DNA of 64,000 nucleotides from Frankia sp. R82 (GTDB lineage: Bacteria; Actinomycetota; Actinomycetes; Frankiales; Frankiaceae). The translations under genes were made by a program, and so were the position numbers. Below, one piece after another: positions 35,910-45,406 of the stretch. Under the pieces are notes generated by a model. It did not search any database. It saw nothing but the letters and a program-made list of their open reading frames with translations, and was not told the origin of the DNA. The DNA lies in the NCBI RefSeq assembly GCF_023716925.1, contig NZ_JAMQQG010000044.1, positions 1 through 64,000 on the forward strand, read 5' to 3'. How positions within the stretch are numbered: the first letter of the stretch is position 1; the number at the start of each line of letters is the position of its first letter.

Positions 35910-37247
35910 TCAGAAGGTCGAGGTTTCGGCGTGGATGTGGTGGCGGTCCAGGCCGGCGGCGCGTAGCGAGCGGACGGTGGTGGCAACCATGCCGGGGGGT
36001 CCGCAGACGTAGGCGTCGTGGTCGGCGAGCTGGGGGACGAGGGTGGTCAGACGATGACAGGAGAGGGGATCGTCCTGGTCTCCGCCGTCGCCGGTGGGGG
36101 CCGGGCCGGTCAGGTAGTGCACGGTGGCATCCAGGTCACCGGCGAGGTCGTCCAGTTCGGTGCGAAAGACGATCTGGTCGGCGCGTTCCGTGCGGTAGAG
36201 CAGGGTGACGGCGAGGTCGTCGTCGACGTCCTCGAACAGGGCGCGCAGCGGCGCGATGCCCATGCCACCCGCGACGAGCAGTACCGGCCGGCGTTCGCGG
36301 GCCTGTGCGGTGAGGGCGCCGTAGGGGCCGGAGACCAGCAGCCACCGGCCGGGGGTCAGCCCGGCCATCGCGTCGCTGTAGTCACCGACGGCCTTGACGG
36401 TGAACCGCAGTTCGTCCGGCCGTGGCGCCGCGGACAGCGAGAACGGGTGGGAGTGCCACCACATCGGCCAGTCCAGTGCCCGTAGCCGGAAGTACTGCCC
36501 GGGGCGGGCACCCACCGCGTCCAGGGCCTGCCCGGAGACGATGATCGACACAATCCCGGGAGCCTCCGCCTCGACCGCGGCGACGGTGAACTGGTGGCGC
36601 AGCGTCAACCGCACCGGGGCGAGGATCCGGTACCAGCCGAGCGTGCCCAGCGCGGCCAGGTGCAACCCCGTCCACAGCACCCGGACCGGGCTGGACAGCA
36701 GGTCCGGGCCGTACAGCTGATGGGCGAAACTGATCGCGATTCCGGGGTAGACGACCAGGTGCAGTAGATGCCACCAGCCATACGACATCGTCCGGCGCAG
36801 CGCCGGCACCGAACTGACCGTCGCGACCAGCAGCAGCACCAGGCCGATCACCGCCAGCCACACGTACGGAAGGTCGACGACGACGCCGATGAGCCCCGAG
36901 GCGAACGGCGTCCCCACGGCCGCCGCGTTCGAGGCTACCGCCAGCACCGCGTGCGCGGCGGTCACCGCCAGGAACGACAGCCCGCAACCCACATGGATCA
37001 GCCGCGCCGGCCGCATCGCCACGGTGTGCTCGAACCAGGGGATCCGCGCGGCCAGCAGCACCTGGACGACGCCCAGGTACCCCGCGGCCAGCCCGCACAG
37101 CCGCGCCGCGGCCCCCGACCCGCCACCCGGGCCGGACGGTGGCCGCTGCAGCACCCGGTAGGCCCACCATCCGGCGACGACCAGTGCGCCCCCGGTGACC
37201 ATCCCCACCACGACCGTGGACGGACGTAGCGCCCGAACGGTCGACAT
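35910..37247 (-). CDS. Ferric-reductase-like membrane flavocytochrome
   Basis: 445 residues. The N-terminal half is a ferric-reductase/NOX-like haem b membrane domain with about six TM helices and candidate haem histidines in ARLIHVGCGLSF, AAHAVLAV and WWHLLHLVVYPGIAISFAHQ. The C-terminal half is an FNR domain: FAD motif RPGQYFRLR, NAD(P)H motif GGMGIAPLRALFED and terminal VCGPPGM. It moves electrons from NAD(P)H across the membrane to an unknown acceptor. ATG 37247 lies 6 nt after a TAGTTT -10 box (leaderless). The adjacent fad genes belong to a separate unit. Confidence 0.9.
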   Translation of the reverse strand: MSTVRALRPSTVVVGMVTGGALVVAGWWAYRVLQRPPSGPGGGSGAAARLCGLAAGYLGVVQVLLAARIPWFEHTVAMRPARLIHVGCGLSFLAVTAAHAVLAVASNAAAVGTPFASGLIGVVVDLPYVWLAVIGLVLLLVATVSSVPALRRTMSYGWWHLLHLVVYPGIAISFAHQLYGPDLLSSPVRVLWTGLHLAALGTLGWYRILAPVRLTLRHQFTVAAVEAEAPGIVSIIVSGQALDAVGARPGQYFRLRALDWPMWWHSHPFSLSAAPRPDELRFTVKAVGDYSDAMAGLTPGRWLLVSGPYGALTAQARERRPVLLVAGGMGIAPLRALFEDVDDDLAVTLLYRTERADQIVFRTELDDLAGDLDATVHYLTGPAPTGDGGDQDDPLSCHRLTTLVPQLADHDAYVCGPPGMVATTVRSLRAAGLDRHHIHAETSTF

Positions 37248-37253
37248 AACCCC

Positions 37254-37259
37254 AAACTA
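37254..37259 (-). promoter_or_regulatory. -10 box TAGTTT, 6 nt before ATG (leaderless)
   Basis: Minus-strand TAGTTT precedes ATG 37247 of the flavocytochrome gene with 6 nt between. Confidence 0.5.
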
Positions 37260-37271
37260 ACCCGCGACCTG

Positions 37272-37295
37272 CGCCGCCCGGGATCCGGGGCGGCG
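37272..37295 (-). terminator. Hairpin after fadB
   Basis: 8-bp stem CGCCGCCC/GGGCGGCG with an 8-nt loop, 28 nt past the fadB stop codon. Confidence 0.7.
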
Positions 37296-37322
37296 TCCGT
37301 CCGCGGGACCCGGCTCGTCTGC

Positions 37323-39479
37323 TCAGACGGGGAGGGTGGCGACCCCGGGTGGGGTGAAACGCGCGCCGGTGACGGCCTCGCTGATGCCGGTGCGGTCCAG
37401 GTAGGGGGTGATGCCGCCGAGGTGGAACGGCCAGCCGGCACCGAGGACCATGCACAGGTCGATGTCGGGCGCCTCGGCGACGACCTTCTCCGCGAGCATC
37501 AGGTGGATCTCCTCGGCCAGCGCCCGCAGCGCCGCCTCGCGTACCTCGGCCGCGCTCGGCGGCGCGACGCCGCCGGCGGCGGCAGCGTCGCGCAGGACCG
37601 CGGCGGCCTCGGGATCGATCGTCTGGGTGCCGTCGGGGGCAGCCAGGTAGATGCCGGCCTTGCCGGCCTCGACGAGCCGGGCGAGGCTGGTCGGCGAGCG
37701 GAAACGGTCCGGGAACGCGGCATGCAGGGTCTCGGCCACATGCAGGGCGACCGGCGGGCCGACCAGGGCGAGCAGGGTCAGCGGGGACATCGGCAGGCCC
37801 AGCGGGTCGAGGGCGTGGTCGACCTCGTCGAGCGGGGTGCCGAGCTCCGCGGCCCCCAGCACCTCGCCGAGGAAGCGGGTGAGCAGCCGGTTCACCACGA
37901 ACGCCGGCTGGTCGGCGACGAGGACGGCATTCTTCTTCAGGGTCTTCGCCACGGCCAGGGTGGTGGCGATCGTCGCGTCGTCGGTGCGGGCCGCGCGGAC
38001 GACCTCGACCAGCGGTAGCACCGACACCGGGTTGAAGAAGTGCAGACCGGCGACCCGTTCGGGGTGGGCGAGCTTCGCGGCCATCTCGGTCACCGACAGC
38101 GCCGAGGTGTTGGTGAGCAGCACGGCCTCGGGGGAGACCACCGCCTCCAGCTCGGCGAACACCGTCTGCTTGATCGCCAGATCCTCGAAGACGGCCTCGA
38201 TGACGAGGTCGGCGTCGGCGAAGGCGTCCTTGGTCAGCGAGCCGGTGACGTTCGCCTTGTACCGGTTGGCCTGGTCGGCGGTGATCCGTCGGCGCAGCAG
38301 CAGGTTGTCGATCTCCCGATGGACGGCGGCGACACCCGCGTCGAGGCGGGCGGCGTCGAGGTCGGTGAGCACGACCGGAACCTCGAGGCGGTGGGCGAAG
38401 ACCAACGCGAGCTGGGAGGCCATCAGCCCCGCCCCGACCACACCGACCTTCGTCACCGGTCGGGCCAGCGCCTTGTCGGGCCCGCCGACCGGGCGCCGGG
38501 CCCGCTTCTGCACCAGGTCGAACGCATACAGGCCGGCGACCAGCTCCCCGGAGACCGACAGGTCCGCGAGCGCCTGGGTCTCCGCCTCGAAGCCGTCCGC
38601 CCGCGTGGCGGTCTCGGCGAGGGCGATCAGGTCCAGGGCTCGGTAGGCGGCGGGCGCCGCGCCGTGCAGCCGGCCGTCGGCGAGCCTGCGACCGTCCGCG
38701 ATGGCCTGCGCCCAGGCGGCGCCGCGCTCCACCGGGGTGCGTGCGGCCACCGGGTCGATCTCGCCGCGCAGCACCCGCCCGACCCAGGCCAGCGACTCCT
38801 CAAGGAAGTCGGCCGGTTCCAGCAGCACGTCACCCAGGCCGAGCTCGAATGCCTTCGGGCCGGTGAGCATCCGGTTCTGGCTGAGCGCGTTGTCGAGGAT
38901 GACCTGGATCGCCCGGGCCGGTCCGATCAGGTTCGGCAGCAGCTGGGTGCCACCCCAGGCCGGGACGAGACCGAGGAACACCTCCGGCAGGGCGAGCATC
39001 GGGATGCCGCGCGAGAGCGCCCGATGGTCGCAGTGCAGCGCAAGCTCCAGGCCACCGCCGAGAACTGCCCCGTTGACCAGGGCGAACGTCGGTACCCGCC
39101 GGTCGCCGAGGCGCCCCGAACCCAGCCGGACGAACGCGTCATGCCCGAGCCGGCCGAGTGCCTCGAGCGCCGGCCGCACCGCGGCCGGATCGGTGATCGA
39201 CGAGCGGAACGCGAGGTCCGCACCGACGGCGAAGACGAACGGCTTGCCGGTCACCGCGATCGCGGCCACCGGCGGCTCGTGCGCCTCGATCTCGTCCACC
39301 GCGGCGAGGATGCCGCGCAGCCCGGCCGGACCGAACGTGTTCGGCCGGGTGTGGTCGTGGCCGTTGTCGAGGGTGACGAGCGCGACCGGGCCGGCCACCC
39401 CGGGCAGCGCCACATAGCGGACATGGGCCGCGGTCACGACCTCGTCCGGGAACTCCAGCGTGACCTCGTCGTCGCTCAT
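37323..39479 (-). CDS. fadB: Fatty-acid oxidation multifunctional enzyme (enoyl-CoA hydratase / 3-hydroxyacyl-CoA dehydrogenase)
   Basis: 718-residue FadB/FadJ-type protein for the second and third steps of beta-oxidation. The N-terminal crotonase domain (1-300) has VAAIAVTGKPFVFAVGADL and VNGAVLGGGLELALHCDHRA forming the oxyanion hole, and PEVFLGLVPAWGGTQLLPNL. The NAD domain begins VGVVGAGLMASQLALVFA (about 345). The HAD C-terminal domain has LHFFNPVSVLPLVEVV and PAFVVNRLLTRFLGE. ATG 39479 follows AGGAGAGGCG. 75 nt downstream of fadA on the same strand: a standard fadAB operon. Confidence 0.95.
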   Translation of the reverse strand: MSDDEVTLEFPDEVVTAAHVRYVALPGVAGPVALVTLDNGHDHTRPNTFGPAGLRGILAAVDEIEAHEPPVAAIAVTGKPFVFAVGADLAFRSSITDPAAVRPALEALGRLGHDAFVRLGSGRLGDRRVPTFALVNGAVLGGGLELALHCDHRALSRGIPMLALPEVFLGLVPAWGGTQLLPNLIGPARAIQVILDNALSQNRMLTGPKAFELGLGDVLLEPADFLEESLAWVGRVLRGEIDPVAARTPVERGAAWAQAIADGRRLADGRLHGAAPAAYRALDLIALAETATRADGFEAETQALADLSVSGELVAGLYAFDLVQKRARRPVGGPDKALARPVTKVGVVGAGLMASQLALVFAHRLEVPVVLTDLDAARLDAGVAAVHREIDNLLLRRRITADQANRYKANVTGSLTKDAFADADLVIEAVFEDLAIKQTVFAELEAVVSPEAVLLTNTSALSVTEMAAKLAHPERVAGLHFFNPVSVLPLVEVVRAARTDDATIATTLAVAKTLKKNAVLVADQPAFVVNRLLTRFLGEVLGAAELGTPLDEVDHALDPLGLPMSPLTLLALVGPPVALHVAETLHAAFPDRFRSPTSLARLVEAGKAGIYLAAPDGTQTIDPEAAAVLRDAAAAGGVAPPSAAEVREAALRALAEEIHLMLAEKVVAEAPDIDLCMVLGAGWPFHLGGITPYLDRTGISEAVTGARFTPPGVATLPV

Positions 39480-39554
39480 GGCGCCTCTCCTGAAGGCTCG
39501 CGGATCAGACTCGCGGGTGCGGACTCGCCGACATGCACGGATCCGGCGGCGGGC

Positions 39555-40781
<1,227 letters not shown>

Positions 40782-40919
40782 GCTGGCCTCCTCGCCGACG
40801 GCGCCCCGCCACCGGCTGTTCGCCGAGAACGCCGACCGGCCACGATCGGCACCGGCGTGGACGCCACACCGGCACGGCCACTCTACGCCAGAGGTTACCC
40901 GCGGGTAGGAAGTTGCCCG

Positions 40920-42533
40920 CTATGCGCCGGACGAGCCGCCGGACGCCCCGGCCGACTCGCCGGACGGCCCGCCCTCGTGCGCGGGCGGGGCCCCGTGGGC
41001 GGTCGCGCCGCGCGCGCCTCGTCCACCCCGGCCGCCGCGGGTCCGGGTCCGTTCCGTCCCACCCTCGCCACGTCCGTTTCCGCTTCCACCGCGGCCGGAC
41101 GGACGGGTACCCGCCCGGTCCACCGGTCGGCCCGCGGCCTCGGCATCTGCGGTCTGCACCCCGCTGTCACCAGCCCCGCTGTCACCAGCACCAGCACCGG
41201 TACCAGCAGCACCGGCAGCGGTGCCCCGGCTGACGGCCCTGGCCTCGGGCGGCGGGTCGGCCAGGGCTGTCAGCAGCACCTCGGCGGTGAGCTCGCACTG
41301 CCAGGGACGGGCACCGCCGGCGCCCAGCGCCGCCCGCACCGCCGAGCCGGTCAGCGGGCGCGGTGGTGACCAGGCGAGTCGCCGGGACAGCGCCGGTTCC
41401 AGCAAATTCTCCACCGGCATCGTGTGTGCGGCGGCAATCGTGGCCAGCCCCGCGCGCACCCGGGCCAGGCGGGCCGCGGCCACCGGGTCCCGCTCCGCCC
41501 AGCGGTTGGCCGGGGGGAGCCCGTCGCCGTTGGGGCCGGCCGGCGCCGGCAGTTCGTCGTCGGGCAGCGTGGCGGCACCGCGCAGCGCGTCCATCCAGGT
41601 GCTGGCGGTGCGCCGGATCCGGGGACCAGAGAAGATCGGTAGGCGGATCAGCGCGGCGGTGTCCGCGGGAGCGTTGAGCACCGCGTCCATGATCGCACTG
41701 TCCGGCAGGACCCGGCCGGGGGCCACGTCACGGGTGCGGGCGAGCCGGTCGCGTGCGGTCCACATCGCCCGCACCGCGGCGAGCTGGCGACGGGTGCGGG
41801 CCCGGTGGATGCCGCTGGTCCGTCGCCACGGTTCGGCTCGCGGCTCCCGCGGGGGTGCCGCCGCGATCGCCGCGAACTCCTGCCGGGCGAACTCGATCTT
41901 GCCCTGCTCGTGCAGCTCGGCCTCGAGGGCGTCGCGCAGCTCGACGAGCAGCTCCACGTCGAGCGCGGCGTAGCGCAGCCACGGCTCGGGCAGCGGGCGG
42001 GTCGACCAGTCGGCCGCCGAATGGCCCTTCTCCAGCCCGTAGCCGAGCACCCGCTCGACCATCATGCCGAGCCCGACCCGCTCGTAGCCCAGCAGCCGGC
42101 CGGCGAGCTCGGTGTCGAACAGCACCGACGGGCGCAGCCCCAGCTCGGCCAGGCACGGCAGGTCCTGGCTGGCGGCATGCAGCACCCATTCGGCGTCGCC
42201 CACCGCCTGCTGGATCGCCGAGAGCTCACCGAGGGCGATCGGGTCGAGCAGCAGCGAACCCGTGCCGCGGCGGCGGATCTGGATCAGGTAGGCCCGCTGG
42301 CTGTAGCGATAGCCGGAGGCGCGCTCGGCGTCGAAGGCGACCGGACCGGTGCCGGCGGCGAGTCGGGCGACGGCCGCAGCGAGCTCCGCCGGTTCGGTGA
42401 GCACGGGAGGGACGCCGTCGACGGGCACTAGCAGCGGGATCGGCTCGCGGACGCTGCTGTCGGGCTCTCCCTCCACGTTTGCGCTTACACCCCCGCTGAC
42501 CTGCTCTGTTGAATCTGGAACCGTCGACGTCAC
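40920..42533 (-). CDS. rnd: Ribonuclease D with RGG-rich C-terminal tail
   Basis: 3'-5' exoribonuclease for tRNA and stable-RNA maturation; DEDDy type. Exo motifs are AFDAERASG, AASQDLPCLAELG, then RYAALDVELLVEL carrying the DEDDy tyrosine. An HRDC domain follows. The final 90-100 residues are Gly/Arg-rich (RGGRGGRGARG), an RNA-binding-like tail absent from E. coli RNase D. 537 residues. GTG 42533 lies 8 nt after TACGAT on the minus strand. Upstream is DUF3000, the same pair as in mycobacteria (Rv2680-Rv2681). Confidence 0.93.
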   Translation of the reverse strand: MTSTVPDSTEQVSGGVSANVEGEPDSSVREPIPLLVPVDGVPPVLTEPAELAAAVARLAAGTGPVAFDAERASGYRYSQRAYLIQIRRRGTGSLLLDPIALGELSAIQQAVGDAEWVLHAASQDLPCLAELGLRPSVLFDTELAGRLLGYERVGLGMMVERVLGYGLEKGHSAADWSTRPLPEPWLRYAALDVELLVELRDALEAELHEQGKIEFARQEFAAIAAAPPREPRAEPWRRTSGIHRARTRRQLAAVRAMWTARDRLARTRDVAPGRVLPDSAIMDAVLNAPADTAALIRLPIFSGPRIRRTASTWMDALRGAATLPDDELPAPAGPNGDGLPPANRWAERDPVAAARLARVRAGLATIAAAHTMPVENLLEPALSRRLAWSPPRPLTGSAVRAALGAGGARPWQCELTAEVLLTALADPPPEARAVSRGTAAGAAGTGAGAGDSGAGDSGVQTADAEAAGRPVDRAGTRPSGRGGSGNGRGEGGTERTRTRGGRGGRGARGATAHGAPPAHEGGPSGESAGASGGSSGA

Positions 42534-42788
42534 GATCGGCGATCGTACGTCTGAATCCTCGCGGAGGCAGCTGCGCTGTTCAGCGAATCGCGCCGATTAT
42601 ACGCATGGTAGCGGGTCTGGCTGTTATGATGGCCAGATCGGTTGACCCCATGCGGTCCGGGTCAACACCGGATTCTGTGCCCCGTGTGGGTCCATGCGCC
42701 ATCAGGGGCCCCTGGGCCATCATGGTCGGGGCGGCTCTGTCAGGGTCGGGCGCCACGCCACGCCTGGCCCTGAGCCCGACGGTGGCGG

Positions 42789-43448
42789 TCAGGCGCGGCG
42801 CTGGGGCAGGGGTACGACGCCGGACAGCGCCGGCGGCAGCCCGGCCATCGCGGCGAGCAGATCGCCGAAGGCAAGAACATGGGCCACGGCCTCCGCCGGA
42901 CTCCACATCGGCGCCAGCCCGTCGGTGCCGGGGCGTGCTCCTTCGGGGGGCAGTGCCCGGTCACCGGTCAGCGCCCAGTCGGGCGACCACGAGCAGCGCA
43001 GCTCCACGTCGAAGGAGTCGCCCTCGGCGCGCAGCACGCCCAGGCGCCGAGAGGAGGTCGTCGTCACCGTGCCACCGAGCGCGTGGGCATGCGCCCCGTG
43101 GGAGGCGAGCGCCTCGCCCAGCCACGACCAGGCCACCTCCGCCAGCAGCGGGTCGGCGGCGATCTCCGCGTCGACCCCGGCCCGGGCATAGCAGACGATT
43201 CGGGCGGTGCCCTGCCAGGCGGGTTGACCGCCCGGATCCATGAGGACGATCAGGCGGCCGGTCGCGGTATCGGCGGAGTCGCCGGTCAGGCCGCCGGCGA
43301 GGGCGAACGCATACGGTGCGAGCCGGGTCGGGGCGCTCACCTCGTGTGCGGTGATCTCCGGGCGTAGCCGCCCGACCCCGGCGCGCATGGCGTCGGTGAC
43401 CGCCTGAAAGACCTGCGGGCTCGGCTCGTACGACTGCGCGGCCCCCAT
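42789..43448 (-). CDS. DUF3000 protein
   Basis: 219-residue conserved actinobacterial protein of unknown function, nearly always beside RNase D and hemE. Characteristic sequence: GVGRLRPEITAHEVSAPTRL, ALAGGLTGDSADTATGRLIV and VELRCSWSPDWALTGDRALP. Cytoplasmic, no TM. ATG 43448 lies 7 nt after TACCGT (leaderless); the frame continues to 43859 through repeat DNA with no support. Confidence 0.9.
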   Translation of the reverse strand: MGAAQSYEPSPQVFQAVTDAMRAGVGRLRPEITAHEVSAPTRLAPYAFALAGGLTGDSADTATGRLIVLMDPGGQPAWQGTARIVCYARAGVDAEIAADPLLAEVAWSWLGEALASHGAHAHALGGTVTTTSSRRLGVLRAEGDSFDVELRCSWSPDWALTGDRALPPEGARPGTDGLAPMWSPAEAVAHVLAFGDLLAAMAGLPPALSGVVPLPQRRA

Positions 43449-43455
43449 GACGGCA

Positions 43456-43461
43456 ACGGTA
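43456..43461 (-). promoter_or_regulatory. -10 box TACCGT, 7 nt before DUF3000 ATG (leaderless)
   Basis: Minus-strand TACCGT, 7 nt to ATG 43448, no ribosome site. Confidence 0.5.
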
Positions 43462-43583
43462 GGGCGTCGACCTTGATCGCGCTGTGCAGACGTCGGAGCG
43501 TGGGGATTCGACCCCGTTGCGTGCGGCCGGTTGCCGCGGCGCAGTGGGACGGCGCCGCGGTCATAGGCCGGGCGGGTGGCGGT

Positions 43584-43643
43584 GCTGTGCAGGCTCGCGC
43601 CGGAATCCGCCGGGCTGTGCAGACTCACGCCGGAATCCGCGGG
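43584..43643. repeat. 30-bp tandem repeat, 2 copies
   Basis: Units 43584-43613 and 43614-43643 differ at three positions. The second contains the stop codon of the zinc-ribbon gene (complement of 43625-43627); the equivalent triplet in the first is mutated to a sense codon. Confidence 0.85.
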
Positions 43644-43993
43644 ACGGACCGCTCCCGCCCCCGCATCTCCCGAGCCCACGCCTCCCGGATCAGCTCTGAC
43701 GTGGCTGCCCCCCGGACACCTGTCTCTTGGACACCTGTCTCTTGGACACCTGCCTCCCGGACACCTGTCTCCCGGACGAGGGCGGACCCTTGGCCCACGT
43801 GGACGGGTGCCGGAGCGTGGGCGTTCGGTGCCGATCCCACCAGCACGGCCGAACCGCACCCGGTGCAGGCCCGCTCCGGACAGTCCAGCCCGTGCCCGTC
43901 AGGGCAGGGGGGCTGCTCGAACGCCCGCTCGCCGCCGCAGACCGCGCAGTCGAGCACGACCTGATCGCCGAGGCCAACCCGGACCAGTTCCAC
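43625..43993 (-). CDS. Small zinc-ribbon protein with pentapeptide-repeat tail
   Basis: 122 residues. The first 52 form a conserved-looking actinobacterial zinc-ribbon unit: VELVRVGLGDQVVLDCAVCG, then C30, C38, C43 and C46 with two CxxC pairs (C16/C19 and C43/C46). Function unknown. The remaining 70 residues are low complexity and include RETGV/QETGV pentapeptides from a 15-bp repeat. GTG 43993 has a GGGGAGTGAG-type site upstream. The stop lies inside a 30-bp duplication, so the C-terminus has probably been remodelled recently. Confidence 0.7.
   Translation of the reverse strand: MELVRVGLGDQVVLDCAVCGGERAFEQPPCPDGHGLDCPERACTGCGSAVLVGSAPNAHAPAPVHVGQGSALVRETGVREAGVQETGVQETGVRGAATSELIREAWAREMRGRERSVPRIPA
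43714..43773 (-). repeat. 15-bp in-frame tandem repeat, 4 copies
   Basis: Units at 43714, 43729, 43744 and 43759 (plus-strand GGACACCTGTCTCTT and close variants) encode RETGV or QETGV on the minus strand. Confidence 0.9.
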
Positions 43994-44539
43994 TCGCGTC
44001 TCACTCCCCGCCTGTCGGCCCGTCACAGGAACACGGATCAACGTGCATCCTCTGCCCACTTTCCGACCGGACAGACGGTGCCACGGCGGACGTAAATGTC
44101 CGCGCATTCCCCGCGGCGTGTCGCGTGAGCCCGTCTCGGCCGGGTGTGGACCGGACGTCCCAGTTCGGGCGACTCGTGGCTTTTGATCCGCGTGTCGAGG
44201 GGTGGACCAAGGGGTAGCCACGGTCAGGGTGCGATCGGTGGTCGCTGGGCACGGTGATAGCCGGGCGGAGCGACCACGGTCCGGGGCGTCGCCAGTCATG
44301 GCGGCGATGGACCCGCGCTATGCGCGTGGAGTTACAGCAACGCACTCCCCGCCACCGCGCCCCGCAACCGATCCCAAAGCAAGATCCGCCCACGCAGGTC
44401 ATCGTGGGCGCATATCGGCCACGAACACCCTCACGACGACCCATGTGCACCCTGGACACCCGCAGCCTCCGAAAACGGCGTCACGGAACGCGGCCATGGT
44501 CCAGGGGCGACGCCGCGTCCCACGAACAGGCCGCGGTGG
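43994..44539. other. Gap between zinc-ribbon and DUF3817 genes; no gene
   Basis: About 550 nt with overlapping shadow frames and no recognisable product or structural RNA. Confidence 0.5.
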
Positions 44540-44607
44540 GCTCGGCGAGGGCGGAGGCTCGGCGAGGGTGGCGGCTCGGCGAGGGTGGCGGCTCGGCGAG
44601 GGTGGCG
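44540..44607. repeat. 17-bp tandem repeat, 4 copies
   Basis: Units at 44540, 44557, 44574 and 44591 of GCTCGGCGAGGGTGGCG; the first is diverged, the other three identical. Ends 20 nt beyond the DUF3817 stop codon. Confidence 0.9.
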
Positions 44608-44627
44608 GAAGGTCCTGGAGATGCGTC

Positions 44628-45026
44628 CTAGGGGCGGCGGGCGGCGGGCGCGGGCTGGGTGGTGCTGGTGGCAGCGGCGGTGCCTGCGGCCAGGGGCGGT
44701 CCGCCGGGGGTGCCGGGCGCGCCGGGGCGCAGCCAGTGCCGTTCGACAAAGAACGGAGCCACCGGCAGTACTGACGCCACGAGCGCGAGGATCGTGCGTC
44801 GCCGGGGCCAGCGTCCGACGAAGGCGAGATAGCCGACCAGGGCGCAGTAGCTCATGAAGAGCACGCCGTGGATCGGCCCGAGGACACGGACCCCGCCGGG
44901 GTGGTCCGCCGTGTACTTGATCACGGTCGCGACGAGTAGCAGCAGGAAGGACGTCGCCTCGGCGAGGGACACCGCGCGGGCGGCGGTGAGGATCGGGGAA
45001 CCGTCGGGGCGTGCCTGAGCGGTCAT
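44628..45026 (-). CDS. DUF3817 integral membrane protein
   Basis: 132 residues, three TM helices: SLAEATSFLLLLVATVIKY, HGVLFMSYCALVGYLAFVG and RTILALVASVLPVAPFFVER. The family pattern (AExxSFLLLL, GPIHGxLF) fits DUF3817, unknown function. ATG 45026 follows GGAGAG at a good distance; an in-frame ATG at 45044 has no site. The Ala/Pro-rich C-terminus after the last helix is variable. Confidence 0.85.
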   Translation of the reverse strand: MTAQARPDGSPILTAARAVSLAEATSFLLLLVATVIKYTADHPGGVRVLGPIHGVLFMSYCALVGYLAFVGRWPRRRTILALVASVLPVAPFFVERHWLRPGAPGTPGGPPLAAGTAAATSTTQPAPAARRP

Positions 45027-45256
45027 CGGTGATCTCTCCGTCATGAGCGGGAAGGTGGGAGGCGAAGTGGCCGGGAAGGGGGCGAAGCGGCCGGGTGGTG
45101 ACGCGGGGGACGTCGGCGCGGGCAGGAGGTCGGAAGTCCGGTGGTTCGCCTGGGTGGACAGCCGATTGCGTCACACTCGGCTGCCCGTGGGGCGCGTGGT
45201 CCGGATGGACCGGCGCGGCCGGGCGGGCGGGGTGGAACCGGCTGGGAGCAGGGACT

Positions 45257-45277
45257 TCTTCTACTGAGAGTAGAAGA
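45257..45277. promoter_or_regulatory. Perfect 9-3-9 palindrome between DUF3817 and hemE
   Basis: TCTTCTACT and AGTAGAAGA around GAG, strikingly A+T-rich for this genome. Looks like the operator of a dimeric repressor (MarR/PadR/GntR size). It lies 230 nt upstream of DUF3817 and 130 nt upstream of hemE. Confidence 0.6.
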
Positions 45278-45406
45278 TAGCCGACGGTCAGGAGGGGGTA
45301 GCGGTGGCATCGTGACCATGCCGACGCCGCCCTTCACCCGCGCGAGCCAGCCCGCGTGAGCCCGGTCGCACCCGCACAGTCGCGGCGGGCATGCAACGAT
45401 CGAGGC

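Noticed and set aside
43500-43520. GGGGATTCGACCCC looked like a tRNA T-arm
   Set aside because: Loop length and GTTC signature are wrong and no acceptor, D or anticodon stems fit around it.
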